Below, piece by piece: positions 1-8,536 of a DNA stretch of 38,122 nt; position 1 is the first letter of the stretch; each line of letters opens with the position of its first letter. This DNA comes from Nostoc calcicola FACHB-3891 (GTDB lineage Bacteria; Cyanobacteriota; Cyanobacteriia; Cyanobacteriales; Nostocaceae): positions 1-38,122 of the forward strand of contig NZ_JACJRQ010000063.1 of assembly GCF_014697355.1 (NCBI RefSeq), in the 5' to 3' direction. The notes under the pieces were generated by a model. It had not been told where the DNA came from. It searched no databases and saw nothing but the letters and a program-made list of their open reading frames with translations. Made by a program: the position numbers and the translations under genes.

Positions 1-76
1 AAATATTAAAAAAATGATAACTTTTATTTATGCATTAAGTAGCAGATAGCACTTAAGCATACTGGTTAATTTGTTG

Positions 77-113
77 GCGATCGCCCTTTGGGAAAAAGTT
101 TGTGATCTACTGA
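77..113 (+). repeat. left arm of 37-bp inverted repeat
   Basis: This 37-bp stretch begins with a HIP1 octamer and reappears as an exact reverse complement at 38010-38046. Weaker similarity continues outward from the octamer (aatttgt-N2-gcgatcgcc on both sides), while the sequences diverge completely at base 114, on the intron side. Bases 1-76 hold no gene that I can see. The sharp inner edge suggests that different elements adjoin copies of the same host sequence at the two ends. Confidence 0.9.
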
Positions 114-412
114 GGGTAAGGTCTAACAGTATCTACGTACCGAGTTAGCGCACTACCTAGACCCCCGGTGGAAAGGCATACCCTAAAGACTCAAACCAAT
201 GGATATCAGGAACGAAGTAACCCTCCCTATTGCTCCTGTTATGGTCGATTAACAGGTAAACGGTCAGGCTACAAGCAACAGGGTGGAAAGGATGGTTCAA
301 AAAGCTAATGCCCAGACCGAAACAACGGTCAACGCCTGAAAAGGGATGGAGTAATGTCCGGGATATGCTGACGTGAACCGCAATGTGCCAAAAGCTAGAG
401 GTACAAGTAGCA

Positions 413-2173
413 ATGAATACGCCTAAATCTGATTCAGTTTTGAAGACAGAGGGATGGAAAAATATCAATTGGCGAAAAGTCGAGCGATACGTTTTCAAGT
501 TGCAAAAGCGCATCTATGCTGCTTCACGTTGTGGTGATGTCAAACAACTCCGCAAACTTCAAAAGACACTGATGAGGTCTTGGTCTAATCGAGTACTAGC
601 AGTGCGTCGAGTTACAGTCGAAAACCAAGGTAAAAAGACGGCAGGAGTGGACGGTGTAAAATCATTGTCCCCAGCAGCACGCCTAGAACTGGTAGGGCAA
701 CTCAAGCTAAAAGGCAAATCCAAGCCAACCCGTAGAGTTTGGATACCTAAACCTGGAAGCCAAGAAAAACGCCCATTATCGATACCCACAATTGAAAGCC
801 GCGCACTCCAAGCTGTAGTTAAAGCTGCGTTAGAACCAGAGTGGGAAGCCCGTTTTGAAGCAGGAAGCTACGGCTTTAGACCAGGGAGGTCATGCCAAGA
901 TGCAATAAAACACATCAAGAACTGTATCCAAACCAAAGCTAAATATGTTTTGGATGCAGATATTTCTCAATGTTTTGATTGCATTAATCATAACGAATTA
1001 CTCCGAAAATTAAACACTTTCCCATCACTCAGGCGACAAATTAAAGCCTGGTTAAAGTCAGGAGTGATAGATAAAGGAGTATGGACAGCTACATCCAATG
1101 GTACGCCACAGGGCGGTATTGTGTCGCCACTTTTAGCGAATATCGCCTTACACGGATTAGAAACGGTGGTTAAGGATTACGTTGAAAACTTAGCTTTTAA
1201 AAAGTTAAGCAGAATGGAGAAACGCCGTTCTCTTGGTGTCATACGCTACGCCGATGATTTCGTACTTTTGCACGAAAACAAATCCGTAATATCTGGATGT
1301 ATGGCTGTAATTTCTGAGTGGTTAGCTGGCATTGGCTTACAATTAAAACCTTCTAAGACCCGTTTAGCTCATACACTCGACCCCAATTTAAGTGAAGATG
1401 GTATTGCTGGATTTGACTTTCTTGGTCATCATATTCAACAATTCCCCAGAGGTAAATATCGTAGTGATGAAGATAACCACGGGAGAAAATTAGGTTTTGA
1501 CACACTCATCACCCCATCAAAGAAAGCAACCCTGACCCACCAGCAAGAAATCGCTGGCATCATTAAAATGCACAGATTATCACCACAATCAGCACTTATT
1601 AAAGACCTTAATCCTGTAATTAGAGGATGGAGTTCTTATTATAAAGTGTCAGATATTGGCACTGTAGGAGAATCTTCTCGACAAGATAATCTGACATACA
1701 TAAAACTTCGGAGATGGGCAAAACGCCGCACTCTTAATGTCAAGAAAGCTCATCGTCTATATTGGCGACCAATCGGCGACAGGAACTGGGCTTTTGCCAC
1801 AAATGAGGATGACCCTAAAAAGCTAGTTTTACACACAGATTTTGCTAGCAGTAGCAATAATTATGTGTTGGTAAAAGGTAATAGAAGTCCCTATGATGGC
1901 GATTTGGTATATTGGAGTACTAGGTTAGGTAGACATCCGGAATTACCTAACAGACAAGCGATACTTTTAAAACAACAACAAGGTAAGTGCGCTTGGTGCG
2001 GACTACACTTTCTTTCAGGAAATGTAATGGAAGTTGACCATAAAATCCCACTTTCTCAAGGAGGAAAAGACGAGTGGGATAATCTTCAGCTATTACATCG
2101 ACATTGCCACGATGAAAAGACTGCTATTGATGGCAGTCAGAAGTCTGCTAATGACAATAAGATTGCACATTGA
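413..2173 (+). CDS. ltrA: group II intron reverse transcriptase/maturase with HNH domain
   Basis: Multifunctional intron-encoded protein of 586 residues that would splice the intron and copy it into new DNA sites. It has an N-terminal RT-0 region (KTINWRK-like, LQKRIYAAS), the RT fingers and palm with GVDGV, GSYGFRPGRS and the catalytic YADD near residue 279, a maturase (X) region with a 'IRGWSSYY' motif, and a C-terminal HNH domain from about residue 525 (CAWC, VDHKIPLSQGG, HRHCHD). The ATG at 413 is preferred over 383 because the cyanobacterial relatives I know begin MNTPKS/MNTS. Its stop lies 2 nt before domain V, as expected for an ORF in domain IV. All catalytic motifs look intact, so the protein may be active even if the RNA is damaged. 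Confidence 0.95.
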   Translation: MNTPKSDSVLKTEGWKNINWRKVERYVFKLQKRIYAASRCGDVKQLRKLQKTLMRSWSNRVLAVRRVTVENQGKKTAGVDGVKSLSPAARLELVGQLKLKGKSKPTRRVWIPKPGSQEKRPLSIPTIESRALQAVVKAALEPEWEARFEAGSYGFRPGRSCQDAIKHIKNCIQTKAKYVLDADISQCFDCINHNELLRKLNTFPSLRRQIKAWLKSGVIDKGVWTATSNGTPQGGIVSPLLANIALHGLETVVKDYVENLAFKKLSRMEKRRSLGVIRYADDFVLLHENKSVISGCMAVISEWLAGIGLQLKPSKTRLAHTLDPNLSEDGIAGFDFLGHHIQQFPRGKYRSDEDNHGRKLGFDTLITPSKKATLTHQQEIAGIIKMHRLSPQSALIKDLNPVIRGWSSYYKVSDIGTVGESSRQDNLTYIKLRRWAKRRTLNVKKAHRLYWRPIGDRNWAFATNEDDPKKLVLHTDFASSSNNYVLVKGNRSPYDGDLVYWSTRLGRHPELPNRQAILLKQQQGKCAWCGLHFLSGNVMEVDHKIPLSQGGKDEWDNLQLLHRHCHDEKTAIDGSQKSANDNKIAH

Positions 2174-2175
2174 GT

Positions 2176-2209
2176 AGCCGTGTGCGGTGAACAATCGCAA
2201 GCACGGTTC
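2176..2209 (+). ncRNA. group II intron domain V
   Basis: A 34-nt hairpin with the AGC catalytic triad at its 5' base. The outer stem agccgtg/cacggtt and the inner stem tgcg/cgca are separated by a bulge on the 3' side. This is the standard domain V layout and marks the ribozyme core. Domain VI and the 3' splice site follow by 2251. Confidence 0.85.
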
Positions 2210-2407
2210 CGGAAGAGAGGGGTGGAATGGCAACATTCCCCTCGACTCTACCTCCCGGCTGAACCCCTAGAAGAACATCAGCTATGATAGTGCTGCTGTT
2301 ATCCATCAAGTTGATATATTGGTTGATTATACAGTAATTACACTGAGATTTTTTCTGATTTGCGTCCAATTTTGGGTATAGCAACGATGAACTCAGTCCA
2401 GGTTTTA

Positions 2408-2535
2408 AGAACTCGTGGCTCGGAGTCGGCGCAGCGGAGTGGCTCTTGCGGGCTTGCAGGATCTAGTCGGCCCAACCAGTAATCTTTCTGCCCGTAAGAG
2501 CCACCGACTCCGAGAGCGAAGCGGTCACGAGTTCT
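2408..2535. repeat. 128-bp long imperfect hairpin
   Basis: Three paired blocks fold into one hairpin: 2408-2417 with 2526-2535 (10 bp), 2419-2429 with 2504-2514 (11 bp), and 2440-2453 with 2490-2503 (14 bp with one G-U type mismatch), around a 36-nt loop. Unpaired insertions (cgcagcggag on one side, agcgaagcggt on the other) resemble each other. It lies just after the relaxase stop at 2553, so it could end that transcript, although no T-run follows. Bases 2252-2407 hold nothing else that I can recognise. Confidence 0.85.
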
Positions 2536-2552
2536 GAGGGTCAACGCTCTTA

Positions 2553-4349
2553 TTACCGACTAAAACCCCGCTTTCGTTGCTTTTGCTCCAGTATCTCTTG
2601 CTGCTGCTGCCGCTCTCTAACAAAAACCTCATTCCAACTTTGTCCCTTGGGTGCAATTCTTTTAGCCTGGGGTAACTTTTCTATAACGACTTGGGCAGCT
2701 TCATTACCAAGATCATCATTATTAAATGCCAGCCCAATTCTGCTGATATTTTTGAGGAGTTCAAAAGGCAAGTTATCCGGGTCATCCACTGCCATGTACA
2801 TTGTTCTAACTAGTGGTTGCCCCTTGTGTGCATTCCTATCAATCTCTGCCATTGTCAGCGCATCAATGGGGGAAGAACACAGGTATACTCTCTCGATTTT
2901 ATCGTCAAGTTCTCCACCCAATTTGAAATGAAACCAACATGAAGAGCTTACGCTGTTTTCGGGGTACTCCGTACAACGATTGTCAAGGCGTGCGGTATCC
3001 CAAACCAGTGCGCCTGATTTTTCACCATTTAAATCTCGCTTAATAAACACCACCCGCCGCTGCTGGTCTATGTAACCTAAGCCTTGCCGTTGTAATGGCT
3101 CTACAAGGAAATTGGTTAGACCGCGTTTTTGAGTTAGGTAATTTTGTAATACTGGGCGCAGGCTTTCATCTTCTGCTGGTGGCGACCACGGAGGTTTACT
3201 CTGTTCTTGCTGTTTATTAGATGCCAGTCGTTTGTTAGCAATTAGAACTAATGCTTTAGCTTCATCATGAGTCCATCCGGCGGGACTAGCTAGGATAATT
3301 TTTTCTACATCTTGGGCTGGCTGATTATCTAACAATGCCTTCATGGCAATTTCTTTGTCGAGGTCAGTTACTAATAAGTTTTGCAAGTCAGCACTGTAAT
3401 ACTTGTATAACTCGGCTCCCAGGTCTGGGGTTAGCTTTGGTTTATCTGTGGCTAGAGTTTGAGCTTTATCTTCAGCAATTGCATTTATAAGTTGTTGGCT
3501 CTCTACTGGTTGCTCGACAGGATTATTCAACAGCTGCTCAATCCGCGCATCATCACGTTCTGGTTGGTAGTCAACGCCAAGATGTTTTTGCAAACCAGGG
3601 AATGTATAAGCTGCGCCTAACTGTGTGCCACTGAAAGCCTGCCCATCTTTCTGATATGAAATTCCTTTAGATTTACCGTTTCTAGTGAATCCTGTTCTCA
3701 CACTAATGCCAGCTAACTGTAACCGCCAGATCAAGATGGGCATTTGAGGATGATCCACAGATGCCCTATCAATTCTCTGCTGAAGTTGCTCTTTAATAGT
3801 GCGCTCTGGTGGGGTATCGCGCTTACCCGTATCATATTCTGATTGCTCTCTTATTATGCGCCTAATTTGTCCGGTACTGGGTGTGCGCTGTAGTTTCTCT
3901 CTACTGCCTTGAACTTGTACCAAATTATAGTCAATTTCAATTTGTCGCAGCACTTTCTCAGAGCGAACATAATCCCAGGAATCATGCACTAACAGCCCTG
4001 TATCCATCCTGATGCGGCTGGCTGCAATGTGAATGTGGTCGTCATCGGTGTTATGGTGGCGAAAGATGACAAACTGATTGGCATCAAAGCCCATTTCTTT
4101 CATGTAGCGATCGCCAATCTCGCTCCACTTCTCATCATTTAATTTGTCCCCCTTAGCTGCTGACAATGAGACATGATAAACAACTCGGTCTGCATCTGAA
4201 TTTAGTTGTCTCGACAGCTTAAACTCACGCGCTAACTCACGCGCATTTCTCCCAGTCATGTTGCCGCCAATTAGTTTGGCATCTTCACGGGATTCTAGAT
4301 AATCTAACAGCTTGCGAAAACCTCTACCCTTCGTCTGCTTCCCAATCAT
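2553..4349 (-). CDS. relaxase with degenerate TOPRIM-like C-terminus
   Basis: Mobilisation relaxase, 598 residues from this start. It would nick the plasmid at oriT and stay covalently bound to the 5' end. The N-terminal domain has the three-histidine motif (FRHHNTDDDHIHIAASR) and a likely upstream tyrosine in 'DRVVYHVSLS'. The C-terminal 150 residues look like a DUF3991/TOPRIM primase-type domain (SSPIDALTMAE, LAFNNDDLG). There the usual acidic residues are changed: E to S before PIDAL, and the first D of the DxD motif to N, so catalysis by that domain is doubtful. The ATG at 4349 is chosen over 4400 because it has a good Shine-Dalgarno (gaggaag) and overlaps mobC by only 26 nt. Confidence 0.9.
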   Translation of the reverse strand: MIGKQTKGRGFRKLLDYLESREDAKLIGGNMTGRNARELAREFKLSRQLNSDADRVVYHVSLSAAKGDKLNDEKWSEIGDRYMKEMGFDANQFVIFRHHNTDDDHIHIAASRIRMDTGLLVHDSWDYVRSEKVLRQIEIDYNLVQVQGSREKLQRTPSTGQIRRIIREQSEYDTGKRDTPPERTIKEQLQQRIDRASVDHPQMPILIWRLQLAGISVRTGFTRNGKSKGISYQKDGQAFSGTQLGAAYTFPGLQKHLGVDYQPERDDARIEQLLNNPVEQPVESQQLINAIAEDKAQTLATDKPKLTPDLGAELYKYYSADLQNLLVTDLDKEIAMKALLDNQPAQDVEKIILASPAGWTHDEAKALVLIANKRLASNKQQEQSKPPWSPPAEDESLRPVLQNYLTQKRGLTNFLVEPLQRQGLGYIDQQRRVVFIKRDLNGEKSGALVWDTARLDNRCTEYPENSVSSSCWFHFKLGGELDDKIERVYLCSSPIDALTMAEIDRNAHKGQPLVRTMYMAVDDPDNLPFELLKNISRIGLAFNNDDLGNEAAQVVIEKLPQAKRIAPKGQSWNEVFVRERQQQQEILEQKQRKRGFSR

Positions 4350-4734
4350 CGTCTTCTTCCTCGTCTTCCGAGTCATCATCATCAACATCATCGGAGGCAA
4401 TGTCTCGTCTGCACTGATGCAGTAGTTCTAAAAGTTCTTGTAACAGTTCTGGGTTGGCTGGTGGAGTATGCCCCATCTTGATAGCTGTGTTGGTGGCTTT
4501 GACAAGCTGGTTGAGATTATTCCCAATTTGTCCTAACTCCCAATATGTTTGTAGGCTAATCTTACTCAGTCGTTTGGGTAATGGACGCATCAATGCATTT
4601 CGTCTCATCAGTTCACTCGCTGATATTCCCGCATCCTGCGATTTTATGCGAATCATTTCCAGTTCGATGTCGCTCAATCTCACTGGAAAAATATGCTTTC
4701 GGACTAGGGCTTTAGACTGCTTGCGATTTGCCAT
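4324..4734 (-). CDS. mobC: MobC-like relaxosome accessory protein
   Basis: Small DNA-binding protein (136 residues) that helps relaxases open oriT. An N-terminal ribbon-helix-helix segment (HIFPVRLSDIELEMIRIK, then ISASELMRR) is followed by the hallmark MobC motif 'GNNLNQLVKATN'. The C-terminus is a run of Asp and Glu (DDVDDDDSEDEEEDDD), which is unusually acidic and encoded by the stretch overlapping the relaxase start. The ATG at 4734 is preferred to an upstream TTG at 4755. Overlap with the relaxase gene implies co-transcription and translational coupling. Confidence 0.88.
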   Translation of the reverse strand: MANRKQSKALVRKHIFPVRLSDIELEMIRIKSQDAGISASELMRRNALMRPLPKRLSKISLQTYWELGQIGNNLNQLVKATNTAIKMGHTPPANPELLQELLELLHQCRRDIASDDVDDDDSEDEEEDDDWEADEG

Positions 4735-4755
4735 AACCAGAGATTTAGGGTACAA

Positions 4756-5277
4756 AGCGACGCGGGGGTTTTTTAAGGGGGTGCAGCCCCCTTGAACCAG
4801 TCTGCCGTTCGAGCAAAGCGAGATAAAGCGTAAGCTTTAAGGCATGGCTGGCTTCAAGCCCAAATACGGGGGGTATAAGTGTGTCGAGTGCTACGTCTGT
4901 ACGGAGGCACAGCGAGAGGCTGGGGGCGAGGAGACTACAGCGTAGCTGGGGTGACGGTTTCGGGTGATTCCGGGTGGTATTAAGTCTGATAACAGTTTAG
5001 CTGAAACCTCATAATTATATCAGTGTTTGCTGAATCACTGCGACGGCGTAGCTGGAGTGTCTTGGCTACAGTCAGCAATAGTCAGCACCAGGGGAACATA
5101 GCAACAGCGTAGCTGGAGCAGGAGAAATATATGAGCATCTAATAAATGATGGTGACGGCGTAGTGGCAACAAAAATTATAATCAGCGTAGCTGAAACCAG
5201 GTAAAAATATAGAGTTATACTTTTTGAAAAATAGTGGAAAATAAGGGAATTATGATCATCAATTTAATTTCATAGCA
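4756..5277. promoter_or_regulatory. candidate oriT and divergent promoter region
   Basis: A gene-free 522-bp stretch between mobC (minus) and a DNA-binding gene (plus), the usual place for oriT in mobilisable plasmids. It holds a G-rich block followed by 'tataagtgtgtcgag' near 4873, reminiscent of taagtg-type nic sites but not a proven match. It also holds the gcgtag repeat family listed separately, and a short leader ORF (5252-5275, seven codons with an aaggga Shine-Dalgarno) that stops 2 nt before the start of the next gene. The oriT assignment is positional inference. Confidence 0.45.
4939..5193 (+). repeat. dispersed (a/g)gcgtagctgg repeats
   Basis: Five copies of a short motif, (a/g)gcgtagctg(g/a), begin near 4939, 5045, 5106, 5156 (shortened to ggcgtag) and 5184. 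A sixth, weaker relative, 'tttagctgaaacc', lies near 4996. Spacing falls from 106 to 61, 50 and 28 nt. All copies are in the same orientation. They could be binding sites for MobC, for the 5278 gene product, or for replication proteins. Confidence 0.6.
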
Positions 5278-5715
5278 ATGGTTGAGCCAAAAGATTCTGG
5301 TCAGATTACTAAAGGCAAGATTGATGAGGCGATTACTGCCTTAAAGGATATAAAGCCGAAAGAGCGCGATAGTCTATCGGAAAGAGTTGCTATCAGAAAA
5401 ATGAGGCGATATATCGAGAAGCTTACGTCTGATAAGTATGGCTACACTTACGATGAAGTTTCAGAGATGCTCTTAGGTCTAGGCATTAACTTGAGCGGCA
5501 GCAGAATTAAATATTTGTTGGGTGAGGTGAAGAAAAATACTCGCCGTCACAAAACGAAAAACCAGGGTGCTAGTCCCAGTACTAATGAGCAGATAAAAGT
5601 TGAAATTCAACTGGAACCGATAGAGACTGCTAGTGAGGTTCAGTCATCCCCTCTAACTAATACTAAAAGCAAGATAAAAAATGCGAAATCAATAGAGGCA
5701 AGTACAGAGCCTTAA
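5278..5715 (+). CDS. small DNA-binding protein, divergent from mobC
   Basis: 145-residue protein. The core (about residues 30-85) reads as a helix-turn-helix or winged helix: 'YGYTYDEVSEMLLGLGI' then 'SGSRIKYLLGEVKK', like N-terminal domains of plasmid transfer regulators that recognise DNA near oriT. The C-terminal half is low-complexity, rich in Ser, Thr, Lys and Glu, and probably disordered. The annotated ATG has no obvious Shine-Dalgarno, but a seven-codon ORF with a good one ends 2 nt upstream, so translation may depend on re-initiation. Its position suggests a relaxosome protein or a mob regulator. Family not recognised with certainty. Confidence 0.65.
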   Translation: MVEPKDSGQITKGKIDEAITALKDIKPKERDSLSERVAIRKMRRYIEKLTSDKYGYTYDEVSEMLLGLGINLSGSRIKYLLGEVKKNTRRHKTKNQGASPSTNEQIKVEIQLEPIETASEVQSSPLTNTKSKIKNAKSIEASTEP

Positions 5716-5797
5716 TCACAGCCTCATAGAAAATTTTTCCATTGAACTTCAAGAGGTATGCTATCAAAAAACTGGTTTTGACATAAATTGTGCTTAC

Positions 5798-7789
5798 TCA
5801 AGCAATCCTATATGCTTTTACAGGAATCTCAATCACAAACTTTGTGCCTTGAAAGAGTGTGGAGTCACACCAAAGATTACCGCCATGCTTCTGGGTCACA
5901 ATTTGATAGCTCGTAAACAAACCTAAGCCAGTGCCTTTGCCAACGGGCTTGGTGGTGAAGAAAGGATCAAATAGTTTAGAGCAAATCTGTTCTGGAATAC
6001 CTATTCCATTGTCAGAAATCATAATCATCACTTGGTTTGTATCGATTTGACGAGTCTGAATCCAGATGGTATTGAGGTTGGCTGAAATGTCTTGGAAAGA
6101 ACGCCCCTGATTAGATTCTTCTAGTGCATCAACAGCATTGCTCAAAAGATTCATAAACACTTGATTAAGGGAGCCAGCACTACATTCAATCAGTGATAAC
6201 TGACCATACTCTTTAATAACCTGGATCTGTGGGCGAACGGCTGTCGCTTGCAATCGATGTTGCAAAATTACCAAGGTACTATCAATCCCTTGATGAATGT
6301 CTACCACTTTCAATTCTGCTTCATCCAAACGCGAGAAGTTCCGCAGCGATAACACAATAGTAGAGATGCGCTCAGTACCGATTTTCATGGACTGAAGAAT
6401 CTTGGCCAAATCTGACCGTAAAAAGTCCAGTTCAAGTTTATCCAATTCTGCGTGCAGGGCAATAGGTGGATTTGGATAGTAGTGTTGGTAAGCTTGCAAT
6501 GCAAGAAGCAGACCTTGGATATGCTCAGAAAGATAAGTCAAGTTGCCATCAATGAAACTAACCGGGTTATTGATTTCATGGGCAACCCCTGCCACCATCT
6601 GTCCCAATGCAGACATTTTTTCACTGTGAATCATCTGTAATTGAGTCTGTTTAAGCGTTTGTAAAGTTTGCTGAAGAGTCGTATTTTTTTCATTCAATTC
6701 TTCAGTTCTCTGCTGAACTCGAATTTCTAGAGTTTCGTTGGTTCTAGCTAATTCGGCAAAAGCTAAACGCAGCTTGGTTTCTGCTTGTGTTCGTTCTGCA
6801 ATCGTCGCTGTCAGCACAAGAATGGTGAGTGTAATCACGCCAATAAACAATTGCAGTTGGATCAAAGATTGGTTAAGATCCTGACTCACAAAACCACCTT
6901 TGCCATTGACAGTTGCGATCACAGCGAACGCAGCCACAATAAAAGTTAACAGCGTTGCACCCGGTTGCCCCAGTCGAAAGGCAGACCAGATCAACATCGG
7001 AATCAACATATACTCCAGGTGATACCCCTCACCAAAAGCAACTTTGACGATGAGAATTACCAACCCCATCAAGATAACTGGCTCTACTACGATTAACCAG
7101 AATCTCAAACGGCGTAAGGCTATTGAGTGTCGAATATAAGAGAGATTAAAAGAATCCTCTGACATTGAACTGAGGGATAACCATTGCCAAATTGGATGTT
7201 GGTTTTTTTGAATGAATTGCCCCCAACTAAGCAGAATCGGGGTGACGATAAAAATTCCCGAAACATTAGAAATCCACCAAGTTAACCAAACTGTTCCATA
7301 CGCTGTCCAGGGAACTTTACCACTCAATGCCAAGCAAGCCACTCCAACAGTTGCATTGATGCTTGGCCCTACCATGCCGGTTAAGATCAAAAATTTGAAC
7401 ACGTCGGTGACACGTTCTAAGGGATAGCGTTGGTTGGTAGTTTTCCGCAGCATGAAGGCACCCAACATCGTCCCCAGGGTTGTTCCGATCGCAATTAAGA
7501 GAACTGGCAACGTTGAAATCACCAGGGATAAGAAACTTGTTGAATCTCGGAACGCCCAGAAGTTGGCGAGAAATGAACCCAGCAAAACACCGTACCCGAT
7601 CCAGTTACCAAACAACAGAACAGCCCCCGCAGCAATTCCATCCGGGGGCCAAACTGGAGTCACATTCTGAGGTGTGGAGGCAAGATAACGTGAAATTTCA
7701 GCCATTTCATAGTAAGCGATCGCTAAAACAACGCTGCCTGCGATTTGCCTTAGCAGATAAGGGAATATAGGGGATTTTTGTTGAATCAT
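5798..7789 (-). CDS. MASE1-domain sensor histidine kinase
   Basis: Integral-membrane sensor kinase, 663 residues. Residues 1-330 form a hydrophobic multi-pass MASE1 sensor (motif VTPVWPPDGIAAGAVLLFG near 43-61). A coiled-coil linker (about 335-390) leads to the HisKA dimerisation helix with phospho-acceptor His404 (GVAHEINNP). The C-terminal ATPase has the N box (NQVFMNLLSNAVDAL), G1 (DNGIGIP), the FDPFFTTK lid and G2 (GKGTGLGL), all intact. No receiver domain is fused and no response-regulator gene is visible in the window, so its partner is probably elsewhere. MASE1 ligands are largely unknown. The gene is flanked by intergenic DNA and is likely transcribed alone. Confidence 0.95.
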   Translation of the reverse strand: MIQQKSPIFPYLLRQIAGSVVLAIAYYEMAEISRYLASTPQNVTPVWPPDGIAAGAVLLFGNWIGYGVLLGSFLANFWAFRDSTSFLSLVISTLPVLLIAIGTTLGTMLGAFMLRKTTNQRYPLERVTDVFKFLILTGMVGPSINATVGVACLALSGKVPWTAYGTVWLTWWISNVSGIFIVTPILLSWGQFIQKNQHPIWQWLSLSSMSEDSFNLSYIRHSIALRRLRFWLIVVEPVILMGLVILIVKVAFGEGYHLEYMLIPMLIWSAFRLGQPGATLLTFIVAAFAVIATVNGKGGFVSQDLNQSLIQLQLFIGVITLTILVLTATIAERTQAETKLRLAFAELARTNETLEIRVQQRTEELNEKNTTLQQTLQTLKQTQLQMIHSEKMSALGQMVAGVAHEINNPVSFIDGNLTYLSEHIQGLLLALQAYQHYYPNPPIALHAELDKLELDFLRSDLAKILQSMKIGTERISTIVLSLRNFSRLDEAELKVVDIHQGIDSTLVILQHRLQATAVRPQIQVIKEYGQLSLIECSAGSLNQVFMNLLSNAVDALEESNQGRSFQDISANLNTIWIQTRQIDTNQVMIMISDNGIGIPEQICSKLFDPFFTTKPVGKGTGLGLFTSYQIVTQKHGGNLWCDSTLFQGTKFVIEIPVKAYRIA

Positions 7790-8025
7790 TCGTTGTTTTG
7801 GCTGCTTGATATCAACGTTGCTTGTCTTTACATAGAATGCCCTTTTCCCTTAAGGTCGGAACATAAAGCAGCCATAAAAGTAGTTTAAAGAAGTAATTAA
7901 AATAAGCAATTTGTCAAGCTGCTTTGGTGTGGTGTTTAAATTCCGAATTCGTAATTTTTAGATCGTAAGTATTTTATTGATTTGGAAGGGGTGGTTGATT
8001 TAAGCCGTTTTAGGTGTTGAGTCAC

Positions 8026-8187
8026 TCAGCCAAATTTTTATTACTACCGCTATTAAGACTATCTAATAGCAGGAGTAATAATTTTTTCGCATTGCAAAAG
8101 CCCCAAGAGCGCTGGGTAAATCGGCTCACGCATTCCTGACAAATATCAGCAAGGGAGGCGGTTACAGTTGGGTTAAGCTTTCGTACT
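8026..8187 (-). pseudogene. duplicated fragment of the Rep gene
   Basis: Bases 8026-8087 match 8990-9051 inside the Rep gene with one mismatch in 62 bp, and 8112-8129 match 9076-9093 exactly. Read on the minus strand the fragment gives '...SLADICQECVSRFTQRS...KKLLLLLLDSLNSGSNKNLA', against 'KIAEISQAWVSRFTQRW...KKLLLLLLDSLNSGSNKNLA' in the Rep protein. Similarity therefore continues in diverged form to about 8187. It is a remnant of a second, related Rep gene or of a partial duplication. Bases 7790-8025 hold only the kinase upstream region. Confidence 0.85.
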
Positions 8188-8232
8188 GCTAGAAAGCATT
8201 ACAATTCTCAAAGCTTTAGTTTAATTAGACTG

Positions 8233-8530
8233 ATGACGTTCACCTATTCTCTATACTCAGACAATTGGTCAGAACTTGCCACTGCAATTAAGCAACTTGC
8301 CTAGTGGCGTTGTCAAAAATGTGGATTACAGTGCATTCCCTAAGAGTGAAAAAACATCACATCTAACACGCTCAAAACGCAGAGTGTACACGCTACAGGT
8401 TCATCATTGGGACAGAAACCCAGCAAATAACCACAGAGGCAACCTTATAGCTCTTTGTAGTGCTTGTCACCTTTTATACCATAGAGGTGGAAAATCAAAT
8501 GTTTCACCGGGGCAGCTATCTTTGTGGTAA
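8233..8530 (+). pseudogene. broken HNH endonuclease gene
   Basis: Reading from the ATG at 8233 gives 'MTFTYSLYSDNWSELATAIKQLA', then an in-frame TAG at 8302, then 'WRCQKCGLQCI' with the first zinc-binding CxxC. A +1 shift near 8340 is then needed to continue as 'SEKTSHLTRSKRRVYTLQ', 'VHHWDRNPANNHRGNLIALC' and 'CHLLYHRGG'. Together these make one HNH protein of about 98 residues of a type common in cyanobacteria. One nonsense mutation and one frameshift break it. The open frame from 8276 alone lacks the natural N-terminus and the CxxC. Confidence 0.8.
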
Positions 8531-8536
8531 ATAAGT

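Larger units (their letters stand above)
114..2251 (+). mobile_element. group II intron, 5' end uncertain
   Basis: A group II intron RNA surrounds the reverse transcriptase gene. The 3' part is clear: a domain V hairpin at 2176-2209, then a domain VI-like stem, ending near 2251 in 'cgactctac'. The leader just before the ORF (about 330-412) looks like the domain IV entry of cyanobacterial introns. The 5' end is not clear: no GUGYG start is visible between 77 and 382, and only about 300 nt separate base 114 from the ORF, short for complete domains I-III. The intron may therefore be 5'-truncated at 113/114, where similarity to the right-end repeat stops. The listed start is that breakpoint, not a proven boundary. 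Confidence 0.7.

Noticed and set aside
157..513. 118-codon minus-strand frame over the intron leader
   Set aside because: It covers group II intron RNA and the start of the RT gene; composition is not protein-like.
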